A stretch of DNA of 64,000 nt from Valencia hispanica (lineage: Eukaryota > Chordata > Actinopteri > Cyprinodontiformes > Valenciidae): the NCBI GenBank assembly GCA_963556495.2, contig OY747702.1:55283786-55347785 (forward strand), read 5' to 3'. The notes beneath the pieces were generated by a model. It saw only the letters and a program-made list of their open reading frames with translations, was not told where the DNA came from and made no database searches. Positions within the stretch are counted from its first letter, which is position 1; each line of letters opens with the position of its first letter. Both the position numbers and the translations under genes were made by a program. Shown one piece after another: positions 44,310 through 57,205 of the stretch.

Positions 44310-46300
44310 AGGTTGCAGGTTAGAGTCCCGTTGAAACCACTCTTTAGAGAAATATATTAGAACGTTGTTTTCTTCTTTTTTTTTTAAAGGTACTCATTCA
44401 TTAATTATTTTGGCTTTTGGAGTCTTTGTGAGAAAATTTAATCTCTGCCAGACAGGACATAATGACCTGTCAGCTCGATCAACATAAAACTATGGATTTT
44501 TTTTGCTGACTCTGACACAGAAGAAACTTTAAAAGTTTAGAAGTACACATATGATGGACCACAACCATACAGCTATTAGCCCGCTGCGCGCTCCAGAGAG
44601 CAGAGAGAGACCAGGGGGAGAAATAATGGCCAAAACATTGCTAAGCGAAGCTAACGCTATTAGCCTGGATGCTGCACGCTAGCTTTACGGTTTCTTTAAT
44701 TCATTCATGTACACAACTACACACAATGGTAAGTTGCACACTGACAGAAGCGAAGCTGCTGCCACTTGGCCCTCCGACCACCACAAGGCTTTTATCTTAA
44801 AGAATCTGTGAATTTCCCTTTCAAGTTTGGTGAAATAAAGAACCCAAGGTTATGTTTTTACCAGATAAATTGCCAAAATCAGGACATCTAACTTTTCACA
44901 TAAATAGGAAGATATTAAACCCCATTTTTTGACTGGGCTATACTACAACTCCACTTTGCCCCTAAAATGAAATGGATGGAGGAAAAAAAAACTGCTCTGT
45001 GTAACAGGCTTGAAAAATCGACATTATTTTGGGGTGCTATTTTTATACTTCCAAATTTGCTGAAATTGAACATCGATTGTTAATCCTCCATTTTCTTTTG
45101 CCAGTCAACACTAGATGGCCCCGTGAATCTTTCATAAAAAATAATCAACTCCTATGGTGCTTTGCTCACTTTGTGCAAATGCATTACTCTGACAATAATA
45201 AACACATTCTTCTTTTCACAGCACATAATTTTGATGCAAAGGAGCAGCTTACGGATAGTTAGTTGAAAAACAACTGTGAACATTATGATACGGTAAAGTC
45301 AACACAAATAAACCTGTTAATGCATGGCATCTTGCAGCTGCACAAAGCAGACCCAGTATGAATTCAGAAAACAAAACCCTGTGCATTGTGGCCCAGCTGA
45401 TGTCAACAGAGGATTATATAGTGATGCTTGAGGAGTGTAATGGCTCAGATCTCACAGCACTTCTCTCTAAAGTGGATTATGAAGCTGATATTGGTGTCAG
45501 ACGTTTACTTGCGGGCAGGAGATGGTAGAAATTGAAGGTATCGGGTAATCTGTTGGTAGACAGAGGGATGAAGCATCGGCAACTGTACAGGATAAAAATA
45601 CATCTAGCCTGGAGAAAGACTTAAGATCAGCGCAGAGAAGCAATAAAGTGATAGTGTGATATAATAGCGACTTTTGGGAGCTGCAGAAGAAATTTTCACA
45701 TGAGGGTGAAGCTGTGATTAGAGGAAGATTGGAGTTAAAATCCCAAGAAATCCCTTGCGTGTGCAGGTCCTTATTGAAGTCTTACTTTCTTGGGTGTGGG
45801 AAACAATCAAAATAGAGCTGAGGAAGAAAGACGCAGGAGTGGGAATAGTGCATCTGTTCTGGGGACTTTGGGATAAATGATGGAAAAGAACCTGGGTGAA
45901 GAATATAAAACTGCAGGCAGCTCTACCCTCTAGTTTAACTGATGTGATTAATGTAGCTAAAAGAATCACATCACCCTCCTCACAACATAACATTTAATTC
46001 TCGCAACAAATATTTTCTGTTTATTTGATCAGTTGTTTTATTTCCAATTACAAGACTTTGTTTCGGTTGATTATACTTTAATATTTCAAGTAATTATGCA
46101 GGTTTATGCTTAGATAAACTTGCATAAAATGTGTTACCGGAGGGATTTTTAAGCACCAGCTCTCAGGAGGCAATGACATGAAAACAATCAAGATGGAAGG
46201 AATTAAAAAGTGTGGTGATAAAGTGTTTTTGTTTTTTACCGTGGCACAATTCATTGATGCAAAGAAGTGTTACAAATATATTTTCATCAGCACTTACTGA
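44310..46300. other. Intergenic sequence, no feature recognised
   Basis: AT-rich, apparently single-copy DNA. Short frames (for example 45718-45993, minus) show no known family. Confidence 0.45.
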
Positions 46301-46915
46301 AATACAGCGGGGGAAATATGTACTAAACATGTTTTTTTCAGGAAAATATATTTTTAATAGGTCTATTGGCATGTAATTTAAATCAGGTGTCTATGACAAA
46401 GAGTAGTAATAGCAATCTACTCATGCAAAGAGATCGAAATAAATTACTCCACATATGAAATTATGGGTAATAAGATGTAATGACTCGGGGGAATAAGATT
46501 TGAACACATGAAGAAAAGAGGGTATAAAAAGGCATTGAACAACAAAAAAGCAGAAATTTGGCAGTTTCCACTTTCAATTAGTGGGATATAATCAGCTAAT
46601 TTAGTCCTAAATTATGGTCTGTAAAAAAGTCTCGCATTACCAGGAAGCATCTCATGACGGGATGTCAAACATCAAGAGCTTTCTAAACACCTTTGAAGCT
46701 TTTTTGTTGCAACTGAAGGAACTGGTTGGAGACATATTTCTGGACTTCTGAATTGTCTGGTGAGCAACAACATTTCTAACAAATGAGTAGACAAAATATT
46801 CATAAGAGTTGTCCAATATCCAAGGACTGCTTGCAAAAAGTTTCAGAAAGGGAGGCGGTCTGACATTCACTGCCTGAGTGTTTGGCTTTAATGGTACCTC
46901 TAGCCCTTCGGGTTC

Positions 46916-47244
46916 TGTTGCACCTAGTTCTTGACTTGCCTTGTGACCTTACCTGGCGGCAAGCTCTCCTGTGTTCCCTTTTAAGGTTGCGGCTTCTTCC
47001 CCTTTAGTGTTCGCTCGCAGCCTTTGCCTGTCCGCCCTCCACCTCTGGCGAGCTGCTTCCACCTTGGGCTTCCTCATGGAGATCCCTGGACTTCGATTCC
47101 CCTCCCTGGAACTCACCTCTCTCCAGTGTGTCCTGACCTTTCACCCTGTGAAGGTCTTCCTGGTTCATCGCAAACTTTTCAATAAACCTTTTAAACTGCT
47201 TTGGTCTCCAATCTATGCTCTGCACGTGGGTCAGGAGAGCAACA
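46916..47244 (+). mobile_element. LTR-like block within the Tc1 element
   Basis: It begins TGTTGC and ends GCAACA, contains AATAAA near 47181 and is absent from the Tc1 family. The 5-bp flanks (GGTTC and GATAT) do not match, so the boundaries may be wrong. Confidence 0.4.
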
Positions 47245-49729
47245 GATATGTCAGATGAGGGATATTAGCACAAACAGAGAAGTTTTGAGGTGGGAACATC
47301 ATGGTTTGAGGCGGCTTTTCACCGTATGGTAGTGATGTAGTCAAGACCGCTTAATCCGAGACCAAGACATTACCGAGACCAGAGGGTAACGAGACCAAGA
47401 CAAGACGGTAATGAGACCAAGACAAGACCAAGACCAAGACAGTCAAGTCGAGACCAAGACAGGGCGAGACCAAGTCAAGACCGAAAACATACTAGTGCTA
47501 GAGTGCTAGAGTTGACATGACATGATTACTAGCATGAATTGTAGAACAAAAGCACAATAGTGGGGCTCAGCTGTATGGCCTAAAATCAACAACATGGTTT
47601 AATTTCAACTACAGACACAAAACATTCACTGTAAATGTGGTCGGTGAATGGGTGAAAGCAACTGTGTGTACCAACTGCATGGCAGCTCTTATTACACTAT
47701 AGGGTTGACTTTGCAAGTATCTTAAATAACTGTTTTTGCTTATAAGGATTGTCATGGCTGCATAATCCAAATTCATCTCACAGTGGTACACATCACATCA
47801 CACATGGGTTTGCCATTATGTTGTCATGACTAGTTAAGTCAAATTCATGTTACCTTTTCTATTGCATCGGCCATATCTGTCATGGTTATGCCTGAAACCA
47901 TTTGTAAGTGTAACACTCCCACACTTTTTGAGCAATGTTGTTGGGCAACTTCACAACTGATCGCATTTTCTCTGATTGGGTGATCATGACAATGTTTCTA
48001 ATGATTATTTAAACTACAACAGACAAAAGGATACCAAATATCAATGGCATGGCAATGAACCCATGTCCTGTGTACCATTAGCCTAAGAGTGTGAGTCCCC
48101 TGTTTCAGTTGCACCTCAAAGACTATACTGTGTAATGAGCGGTGAAGAGATAGAAATTCTGTAAATGTATGAGGGTTTAATTCTGTAGTGCATGTGGAAA
48201 CACTTAGAAACAGTGAACAATCAAGAAGAATGTGGTACATCATCTGTTCCTTATGTGAAGAAGCTTTGACCATTATGTGAACGAAGATCTATGTGGGAGG
48301 AGTTTCCTGCAAACTCTTGTTTCAAATAAAATGTCTATGCTGACATAGATCTGGGCTCAGTTAATAGAACTGAGTCCAGCGAACGACGTCTCGCTGTTAA
48401 AATATATAATTGTTGTTTGTTGTTCTTATTGCTCCTTTTTACAGAAATGAACGAGCACGCGGAAAGGTGAAATGAGAGCCCAGAGAGCCCAGAGTCATAA
48501 ATTAAATGGGTGTCTGTTCCTTTAAGAGAGGCTTTAAATTAGAGTGAAAAGACCTTTCCAACAGCGATTAATACTGAATTGATTTAAATGAAAATTATGC
48601 TGCAAATTACACTGCATCTATGAAATTATAAATAACCTGGAAATGACATTGTATCTCACTCTAATTGTTACAATAATATAGTAACCTCACTGAAATGGGT
48701 TGCACGATGGGCATAGGCAGATTTTTTTCAAATGTCAACGGCAATAATGAACTAATAATGCAAAAATGAATGAAATTGCGCTGGTGGATGCACTGTTTAA
48801 AAAACAAACACACAAACAAACAATAACAACAAAATCAGGTTTTTAAGTGGTGGGGACAAAACTGTAATTGATAAATATAACCGGGGACATGTCCCCGGCT
48901 ACAATGACTCAAATATCTATACTTTCCTGCAGGACCCCAAATCTGTGTGCACGGTTTAATAAACTCAGGGTAGGTTCCAGAGGTGAACTTTTTTCCCAAC
49001 AGAAAAATATGCAGAGTTTTGGGTCTGAGAGAGCGGACAGGGTGCTGCTGATGCTGCCACGGGGAAAAAATAATGTCATCAGCTATGACTGGATAAGTCA
49101 AGTAAATTCTTATCTATAATTTTAATCATCTTAATATATTTGATCTTAATTTTTTATGTGAACAATAATTTTGTTTTTCACATTTGTCTGTCAATTTTGA
49201 AAGGGTAAACGTATGTGCAAGATGCCCTGCAGCCTGCATACGCAAACCTGTCGTTATTTTCATGAATAAAAAGTTTTTAAAAAATCCCCTCTGCTTTGTT
49301 CACAAATCGCACACTGTAGTACACCATTAACAGATCATTAAAGTCTTGGAATGCACTGTAGCCAGAAATGAGAATGATGAATTAGGCTAATACGTTAGTT
49401 CCATCCATAAGCATAACAAGGACAGAAGCATAGTTTCAATACAATTTTACGATTTAAGCCTATGCATTACAATGCTATTATATGTTACAACCGCTGCCAT
49501 AATAAGGGTATCTGCGGTTACGCTAGTGCTAATCATAGTTATATGTCAGCAGATGCTAGCAAACAACTGAAATATTGTCCAAAAACAAACCGTACCATGC
49601 ATGCACAACATTTTTACAATAATAGTGCTAAATTACATGGAATGTTGGTAGTGATGGGTTTGGTGATACTTTTGTCCGCAGAGTTTAAAGAAAAGAGAAT
49701 GGCTACTCCTGAGTCTTAGCTTAACTTAC

Positions 49730-49851
49730 CTCTCCTTGTGCTTCCTCTCCAGGTGCCTGATAAAAGTTGACTCAGTCCCAGCCGTCTCTGTTAACTTTAT
49801 GTTGCAAAACTGACATTTAGCGGAATGCTTTTTTTGTGTGTCACCTGGCAT
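49730..49851 (-). pseudogene. BED zinc-finger exon of the hAT transposase
   Basis: From ATG at 49851 the minus strand reads KKHSAKCQFCNIKLTE, then FIRHLERKHKER, a BED-type CxxC...HxxxxH finger. A GTAAGT donor follows directly. BED fingers bind the transposon ends in many hAT proteins. The following exons with the RNase H-like domain were not seen. Confidence 0.75.
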
Positions 49852-49940
49852 ACGAACTCGTTGTGTTCTATATAGCCAAATTTCACAACGGCAGAATTAG
49901 CTGACATCTCTGACTCTTCCTGACTGTGCGTGAAGCTACT

Positions 49941-49959
49941 GTCTGTCTGTCTGTCTGTC

Positions 49960-49990
<31 letters not shown>
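49941..49990. repeat. (GTCT)n(GT)n microsatellite
   Basis: Six or more GTCT units followed by about 13 GT units inside the hAT element. Confidence 0.9.
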
Positions 49991-49991
<1 letters not shown>

Positions 49992-50709
49992 GACTCGTGG
50001 TACATGGGGAAAGAGCGGTTAAGAAAACAATGTAACACGTTTTTAAAATCGATATGTCTTATTGGTTGCATTTGAAGAAGGGCGTAAGACATAGTAGTGC
50101 AGCATTATGGTAAGATTTTGTGGCGAACAGAGCATGACTGGCTTGGTTTATGCACAAATCCCCTTGAGAACACTATGGCCGAGACTAAGACAAGACCGAG
50201 ACCAAATGAAGTCGATTCCGAGACAAGACCAAGACCACGAAAAAGTGGTCTCAAGACTGGTCTCGAGCCCAAGACCGGTCTCGAGCACTACAACACTACC
50301 GTAGGGTAACTGTACACTTCAAATATGTAAAGACGGGACAAATAGACATGTTCTAAAATTATTTTGATAAGAAGATGAAATGAAACGCACAGCCAAGGAA
50401 ACTTTTCGATGGATTCAGAGAACAAAGCTGCTAACATGGTCCATGGGTAAAAATCTCACCCGAGTAATGCAGGAATCCATTTTCTGCATACAGTGGACTT
50501 CTTCACACATTGCATTACCAAAAGAAAACTATTGGATAAGTTTAAATAGAGGGTTATCCCATATGTCATTCCATTTTATCACATTTAACTTCAGTTATGG
50601 ATGTATTTGTGTTTATTTCTTTTACCGGGTTCATAACCAACATCTGCTTTAAATTTCACGTCAGTGGCAGCACTAGAAATGTAATTACTGATGAAATTGT
50701 TCTTTATCC

Positions 50710-52190
50710 TATTGTGCGTTTGTCTTGACAATTTTACTGTATTGTCTTTTAAATTTAAATGTAAGATTCTAGCTTTCAGTGGAAAAAAGACACAAAGACT
50801 TGCCTTGAACACGTGAGCTGCTGCAAGCCACAAAGGAATTAACTGTGAAGTGAGTTTTATCACAGGCTGGATAAAACTGGAGCTTATCAGACAAAGGATT
50901 CTGGCTGATAAAACAAGATTTTAAGTTAATTCTGTGGTTCCCTACAGAGTCAGAAACAATAAAAAAAATAACACAAGCTATAGATTGATGTCTGACATTT
51001 ACAGGAAAAGAATCACAACAAAACAGCTTTGACTGAGGTGCACGAGGGGAGTATTATCTACAGGAAACAGAAGAAGGAATAGCGCTAATGTGACAAACAT
51101 TACACATTTTCACTCAGTTTTCTTCAAGGTCATTTGCAGCAGGGGTGTGAATAATTTGAAAAAACTCTGATGAACCTGTTTACCTGCAAAAAAAAAAAAA
51201 AAAAAAAAACAGAGTGAGAAAACAAACAACCATCTGGCAAAGATGGTGGAAGAATTATCAGTTGAAAAGGCAGGTACACTGATCACCTCTGGGTGTTCCG
51301 TGGTGTCTGGCATCAGGCCTTCGGGTCCTGAGGGTTGCCAGGTGGGGCCTCGGTGAGTCAGGTTTGCTGTGCCTCAACCTGCAGGTGCATGATCAGTTTG
51401 GGATCTGGGGACTTTTGAGTCAACGCCTTGGGCTTATTGTTGTTGTGCAGCTTGAGCTGACTTTGGCGAGCTTTTGTGGTGTGGGCTGCAAACCTTGTGC
51501 TGCTGCAGAAGGCTGGCTGATGCTATTTGGAGCTCTCCTTGATCTTTAACAAGGTAGAGTGTGTTAGGCAAACATCCACATGACTGCCAGCTGGACAGTG
51601 CATTGTAATGAGAGGATCAGCTTCACCTGTCAATGGTCTTGATGTGTGTGCACGGCTGATTCGTGTGTTTTCTCACTGCAGTTGAAGGGCAAAGAAAAAA
51701 AAACCCAGACCAAAATAGAGTCAGAGTGTAAAAATTCTTTATTATAGACAGATTCTAACTTCTGGAAATATTGCTGGAGTGGCAGCTGAGTGGAGAACAC
51801 AGAAGGCAGGGGAAGAGGGAGAAAATACACCGAGAGAGCATTGGTGCTTTCTCTACAGAACAGTGAGCTTGAAAGGCATATTGGCTTGATTCAATAAAAC
51901 ACAAATTAACTTCAGCACTGATAAAAAAACAAAACGCTGCTAAATGTTATGGAAATATTTAGAAAGAAATTGAGGAGCTGAATTTTGTGAGATTTTAAAC
52001 ATACATTGTTTAGGAGAATGTTAATTTGTAAAACAAGAATTATTAAATAGTTATTTAAAAGCTTTTACTGGGAAATAACATTGCAACAGATGGGAGGCCG
52101 AAAAACAATGAAAAACAGAAATGAATATGTTACATATGTGCTCTATGTCTTCATTGTCAAATGAACTAAAGGAAGCCAAGGCACATTTAT
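50710..52190. other. Intergenic sequence with an A-run
   Basis: Includes a 22-nt A-run at 51188-51210 and a G+C-richer stretch (51290-51550) that may be a worn repeat. No gene was recognised. Confidence 0.4.
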
Positions 52191-52410
52191 TTGCTATTTA
52201 TAGCACACTTTCAGCAACAAGGCAATTCAATGTGCTTTGGGTGATTAGGGGAGAAAATAAAAGCAGCAATAAATTAACAATAAAAACAGAAAACACATTG
52301 AAAACATAAAGAACAGCAAAACATACTACGGTTATAACATTAGAGCTGTTATTAATCAAAGGCAGCTATAAACAGAGTGCTTCCAGATTTGATTGAAAGG
52401 AACTCAATCA

Positions 52411-52779
52411 GCACGTTTAAATGCACAATTAAATTGAATTTTGGCTATAATCAGACTAATAGCTTAACCAGAAAGGGGGTCTTGATGCCAGTTTACATGT
52501 CACTCTGAAAATTCCATCCATCCATCCATCCATCCATCCATCCATCCATCCATCCATCCATCCATCTATACCTGTCTGGTGGGGGGTGGTGCTTATCTGC
52601 AGCATTCATCGGGCGAGAGGCAGGGTACACCCTGGACAGGTCGGCAGTCCATCGCAGCACTTCAATTCAATTATTGAATGAAGTGCGTTCAACTCCGCAA
52701 TGCTAGGTGTCGACATGCGCCCTTTCGCGCTGACTGAGGCAATAATTCAGCTTTTTCTTCTTGCATGTAAACACACTGA
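52411..52779. mobile_element. MITE-like insertion in L2, with nested repeat
   Basis: The left end 'gcacgtttaaatgcacaatt' and the complement of the right end 'cagtgtgtttacatgcaaga' resemble the termini of the element at 2674. The flanking L2 sequence is continuous across it. It contains (CATC)n and a SINE-like piece at 52513-52665. Confidence 0.55.
52513..52665 (-). repeat. (CATC)n and retroposon fragment
   Basis: About 54 bp of CATC repeats are followed by 'tctggtggggggtggtgctt', 'gcgagaggcagggtacaccc' and 'gtcggcagtccatcgcagca', a common fish repeat wording. The CATC repeat is the 3' tail on the minus strand. Confidence 0.65.
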
Positions 52780-53377
52780 CTGTTTCTGCAGCTTTGCAGT
52801 CGTCTGGAAGTTTGTTCCAGGAGTATAGAAACTGAAAGCTGCTTCTCCATAATTAGTTCCAAATCTAGGGATGCTGAATAGACTGAAATTAGAGGACCTG
52901 AGTGGTCTGGTGGTTTCGTGTAATAACAACAGATCTTCAACATACTTTGGTGCTAAGCCATTCCATGATTTATAGACTAGTAAAATTATTTTAACATTTA
53001 TTCTCTGAGCTACAGGGAGCCAGTGTAAGGACTTTAGAACTTGGGTGATGTTCTCTACTTTCCTGGTTCTAGCAGCGTTCTGCATCAGCTACAGCTGTCT
53101 GATCGGCTTTTTAGGCAGATCCGTGATGACACTTTTGCAGTAATCAATCTGACTAAAGATAAATGCATGAATGAGTTTGTTGAGGGCCTGCTTGGAGATG
53201 GTCCCATTTAAGAAACTATGTGCAGGAATGTGTGCGTTTGTGCCAGGGGAAGGACTCATTTTGATCCGGGTTGTGATCCAGCCGAATTATAGACTTGGCT
53301 AGAAGGACTTATTTTCTTGGAAGAATCTCAAGCTGATAAATCGTTGTAGGGAGAAAACATCTGGATACTGTCAGATA

Positions 53378-53404
53378 GTTTGTGCGTCATATTGACGCAC
53401 AAAC
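53378..53404. repeat. Perfect hairpin, 12-bp arms
   Basis: GTTTGTGCGTCA is followed after TAT by its exact complement. It lies in the unexplained insert that splits the L2 copy. Confidence 0.95.
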
Positions 53405-54069
53405 CAGGTATAAACGTTTGTGTACTAATGAAAGAGGGAGTCTTGCTTTTTTTAAACTCTACTCAATATCTTGCATGTCAAACCGGCCCAACACTGGAAC
53501 ATTTGTTGTTTTTCCTTGAAATATTCTTCAGGTGAAAGAATAGTGACCTTATTATTGCATTTATGTAACACTGGAAGTTCAAGTCTGAGTCCATTAATCA
53601 CATAAATTTTGGGCCTGATCAGTAGTTTCTAGCTGTATTAACTGAAGCTGTGTGCTGACTCTTGATAATTTCTCTTTAGGTTCACAAATAATTACTTCAG
53701 TTTTGTTTCTATTCAACTGGAGAAAGTTATGGCACATCCACACATTGATTTGCTCAATGCATTTGCTTAGCGTTTGGATGGTTTTCAAGTCAACTGGTGA
53801 CATTGTAATGTAGAGCTGAGTATCATCTGCATAGTTATGGTAAATAATCTCATTGCTTGTTATAATCTGGGATACCAGGAGCATGTAGATGTTAAATACG
53901 AGGGGCCCGAGGATGGAGCCATGGGGCCCACCACATGTGATTTCTGTCTGTTCTGATGAAAAGTTTCCTATTGACAAGAATACAAGCTGGGGTTTCTTTA
54001 CCAGAACTAAACCCCATTGTAAGAAATAAGTCAGTGTCGGAGGTCTGTCATTCCTCAATTAGGAACTAA

Positions 54070-55040
54070 ATTTGTTCTCATGCTATATACACTTCTTTAT
54101 GAACTACCAAATTTGTCTCCCATTAAATTTGCTTACCTAGAAACTACGTTAAGTAAAAGCAAATCAAACACATTTCTATGCTTAAAATAATAAACAATTG
54201 CCTTGTTTTTGCATTCTATGATCTTTTTGCAAGAAATGTGCCATTAGCAGCGATCAGAGCTGTGTTGGCCACTGCCATTACATTGTAGTCACATTAACCT
54301 AATGTTTGCCCCCGTTATGTGCCATCATTTGCAAAGCAAAATAAAACTAATGATCCACCATCACTAAAATAAATATCAAGTGTAGCAAATGTGAGAAACT
54401 TGGCGCTCCTTTTTTCCTATAGCAGTTCACATTACCTCACAATCTACATGTCATTCAGTCTCTGATACAGCGGGCACAAATGTGATTGAGAAAAAAAATT
54501 CTAGTAGCAATCTCTACTATCCTGACAGATCTCCAGGTCCTAACAGATGACATTTTAAAGCAACCACAACTGGAGGAGAAATGACATGAAGAATTGGATG
54601 TTTGTAATGCACCTGTCTGTAAGGATGTGTATAAAATCTGTGTGCGATGAAGTGATTGAGGTGCAAAAGACAAGCAATTTATTTTTATGTTTTAATCATC
54701 AGATAACAAGAAGCTTTGCTCAAATTAAGAAGAACATCTGACAGGAGGAATCAAGCCAGGGGGGTGTTTCAGAATCACTAAGCGAAGCTGCAGATTGTAA
54801 AAGTCAATGGAATTATGTTTTCCTTTAAATGAATCATCACGCTGGACTTTTATGTTCCTGTCATTAAATTATTATGGAACATAATTGATTTTGAACACTT
54901 ATGAATCACAATCAGTTTGGTTCATTTTGTATCGCAATCAATTTATTATATGGTGAATCAGCACACCCTTAATGCTTGTCTAGTTAGGATACCTTGTCTA
55001 TTTTTTGTCTATCAAAATCTATAATGATCACAGAGCACTT
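54070..55040. other. Intergenic sequence, mostly unassigned
   Basis: AT-rich DNA. The stretch near 54890-54970 ('ggtgaatcagcacaccctta') may be a hAT MITE end, but no partner end was found. Confidence 0.35.
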
Positions 55041-55915
55041 CGCTCAGACTGCAGGTTTACTTGTAGTTCCTAGGATTTCTAAATGTAGAATGGGAGGCAG
55101 ATCTTCAGTTATCAGGCTCCTCTCCTGTGGAACCAGCTCAAAGTTTTAGTCCATGAGGCAGACACTCTGTTTCCTTTTTTTAAGGCCAGGCTTAAAACTT
55201 TCCTTTTTGATAAAGCTTATAGTTAGAGTGGCTTAGGTCATCCTGAGCTATCTCTGTAGTTATGCTGCTATAGGCTTAGACTGCTGGAGGACAGACTTAC
55301 CAATTTTCTTTACTTTGCTACTTTCGTCATCTACTACTTGCAATATATAGTGTTATTTAAACTGTTAACTTTGTTTTCTCTCAGTGTTTTTACTTCCATA
55401 GAAGCTACACCTGGGCTGACGATCTGTTTGGATGTGATGCCTTGTTGGAGGGGGGGGCATTGCCTTGGATGATGATCCCAGTAACTGAACATTCTCCCTC
55501 CCCTGTTATCAACTGTTTACTTTTTTTTACATTTTAAGTTAAATGTTTTGTTGCTCTGTAATCTCAAACCCCCAGTCGGTCGTGGCAGATGGCCGCTCGT
55601 ACTGAGCCAGGTTCTAATTCTGCTGCATGTTTCTTTCTGCTAAAGGGGAGTTTTTCCTCTCGACTGTCGCTACATGCTTGCTCATTATGAGAGATTGCTG
55701 TGAAGTCAATGACACAAGGCAGCCGACTGTCTGCTGTTGCTAGATGTTGGATCCGGAGGAGTGAATGCTGCAAGTCAATGACACTGCTGGGTTTCCTTAG
55801 ATAGAAAACTTTTACACGGATTTTTGTGTATGATAGAACAGAAATGACTTCTTGTAAAGTGCCATGAGATGACGTGTTGTGAATTGCCGTTATATAAATG
55901 AACTGAATTGAATCT
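55040..55915 (+). mobile_element. L2/Maui-like LINE 3' end
   Basis: The coding end reads VVPRISKCRMGGRSSVIR in broken frames, followed by the 3' UTR shared with 38960-40320. The tail is 'gccgttatataaatgaactg' plus ATTGA. 5'-truncated. Confidence 0.8.
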
Positions 55916-56143
55916 ACATTCTGTGATGAACTCATGACTGCCGATCAATTCTACCCACGGGTACTAATAAAGTCATTTTAAAATGAAGTCAAACTTTGAC
56001 CTTTAAGAACACCAAACTTCTTTTTATGACTTTTGCTTACATAATACTGAAGGCTTTCCCTTAAATGCCTGTATAATACCTAATTTAAACGTGGTGAAGC
56101 TGGGGCAGAGCAGAGAGACAGAGCAGCTCTGTTTTTGTGTCTA

Positions 56144-57090
56144 CAGTTGTGGCCAAAAGTTTTGAGAATGACACAAATATTAGTTTTCAGAAAGTTTGCT
56201 GCAAAACTGCTTTTAGATCTTTGTTTCAGTTGTTTCTGTGATGTACTGAAATATAATTACAAGCACTTTATATGTTTCAAAGGCTTTTATTGACAATCAC
56301 ATGACATTTATGCAAAGAGTCAGTATTTGCACTGTTGGCCTTTCTTTTTCAGGACCTCTGCAATTCAACTGGGCATGCACTCAATCAACTTCTGGGCCAA
56401 ATCTTGACTGATAGCAACCCATTCTTTCATAATCACTTCTTGGAGTTTGTCAGAATTAGTGGGTTTTTGTTTGTCCACCCGCCTCTTGAGGACTGAGCAC
56501 AAGTTCTCAATGGGATTAAGATCTGGGGAGTTTCCAGGCCATGGACCCAAAATTTCAACGTTTTGGTCCCCGAGGCACTTAGTTATCACTTTTGCCTTAT
56601 GGCACGGTGCTCCATCACACCTGCCCGCTGCCATTCCTGAGCAAGCTCTACACTGGTGGCACTCCGATCCCGCAGCTGAATCCTCTTTAGGAGACGATCC
56701 TGGCGCTTGCTGGACTTTCTTGGACGCCCTGAAGCCTTCTTAACAAGAATTGAACCTCTTTCCTTGAAGTTCTTGATAATCCTATAAATTGTTGATTTAG
56801 GTGCAATTTTAGTAGCCACAATATCCTTGCCTGTGAAGCCATTTTTATGCAACGCAATGATGGCTGCACGCGTTTCTTTGCAGGTCACCATGGTTAACAA
56901 TGGAAGAACAACGATTTCAAGCATCACCCTCCTTTTAACATGTCAAATATGCCATTCTAACCCAATCAGCCTGACATAATGATCTCCAGCCTTGTGCTCG
57001 TCAACATTCTCACCTGAGTTAAAAAACGTGAGCAGCAACTTTTCCAATTTCCAATATTTATGTAATTCTCAAAACTTTTGGCCACAACTG
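56144..57090 (-). mobile_element. Tc1-like transposon, internally deleted
   Basis: Its inverted ends CAGTTGTGGCCAAAAGTTTT match over about 30 bp and are flanked by TA (56142-56143 and 57091-57092). Minus-strand frames give the helix-turn-helix half (56586-56927, FTGKDIVATKIAPKSTIYRI and GRPRKSSKRQDR). The C-terminal part (56365-56634, DGAPCHKAK and SPDLNPIENL) follows. The first catalytic Asp region is deleted, so it is dead. Confidence 0.93.
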
Positions 57091-57117
57091 TAGGTTTGGA
57101 ATCGGTAAGATGCATTT

Positions 57118-57205
57118 AGCACCTCACATATCTTCTTGAATTTGCCAACAATCCTTTTATACACCCACAATAATTAACATATAGAATTGAAACACACACA
57201 CTTTA
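57118..57205. repeat. Block repeated at 62288-63090
   Basis: From 'tttagcacctcacatatctt' to 'cactttatttctg' it matches 62296-62319 joined to 62886-63090. Here the CA stretch is only about 5 units; there it is about 69. Confidence 0.7.

Larger units (their letters stand above)
47330..50298 (-). mobile_element. hAT element with BED-finger exon, inserted in Tc1
   Basis: The ends TAGTGATGTAGTCAAGACCG and (complement of right) TAGTGTTGTAGTGCTCGAGA are inverted repeats. The flanks CCGTATGG/CCGTAGGG are an 8-bp duplication with one mismatch. Subterminal regions are packed with 'gagaccaagac' words on the left and similar ones on the right. It interrupts the Tc1 transposase reading. A BED-finger exon survives at 49730-49851, but no catalytic domain was recognised, so the element is deleted. 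Confidence 0.88.
46305..50705 (+). mobile_element. Tc1-like transposon split by two insertions
   Basis: The left end CAGCGGGGGAAATATGTACT follows TA (46303-46304). Inside are transposase relics: the start around 46640-46860, GGGNIMV-type wording near 47290-47325, and the C-terminal third near 50370-50560 (HTAKETF..-like). An LTR-like block (46916-47244) and a 3-kb hAT (47330-50298) separate them. The right terminal repeat was not found; similarity stops near 50705. Confidence 0.78.
52193..54065 (-). mobile_element. L2 LINE with two internal insertions
   Basis: The minus strand carries the L2 3' UTR (left), the C-terminal domain (52747-53085, VLKSLHWLPVAQRINVK) and the RT palm (53594-54058, with [14 protein letters not shown] and NYADDTQL). 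The family sequence breaks at 52411-52779 and at about 53179-53578. Comparison with the copy at 11361-12559 shows both are insertions. Stops and frameshifts inactivate it. Confidence 0.85.

Noticed and set aside
52513..52566. CRISPR-like short repeats
   Set aside because: Simple CATC microsatellite without spacers; the organism is a vertebrate.
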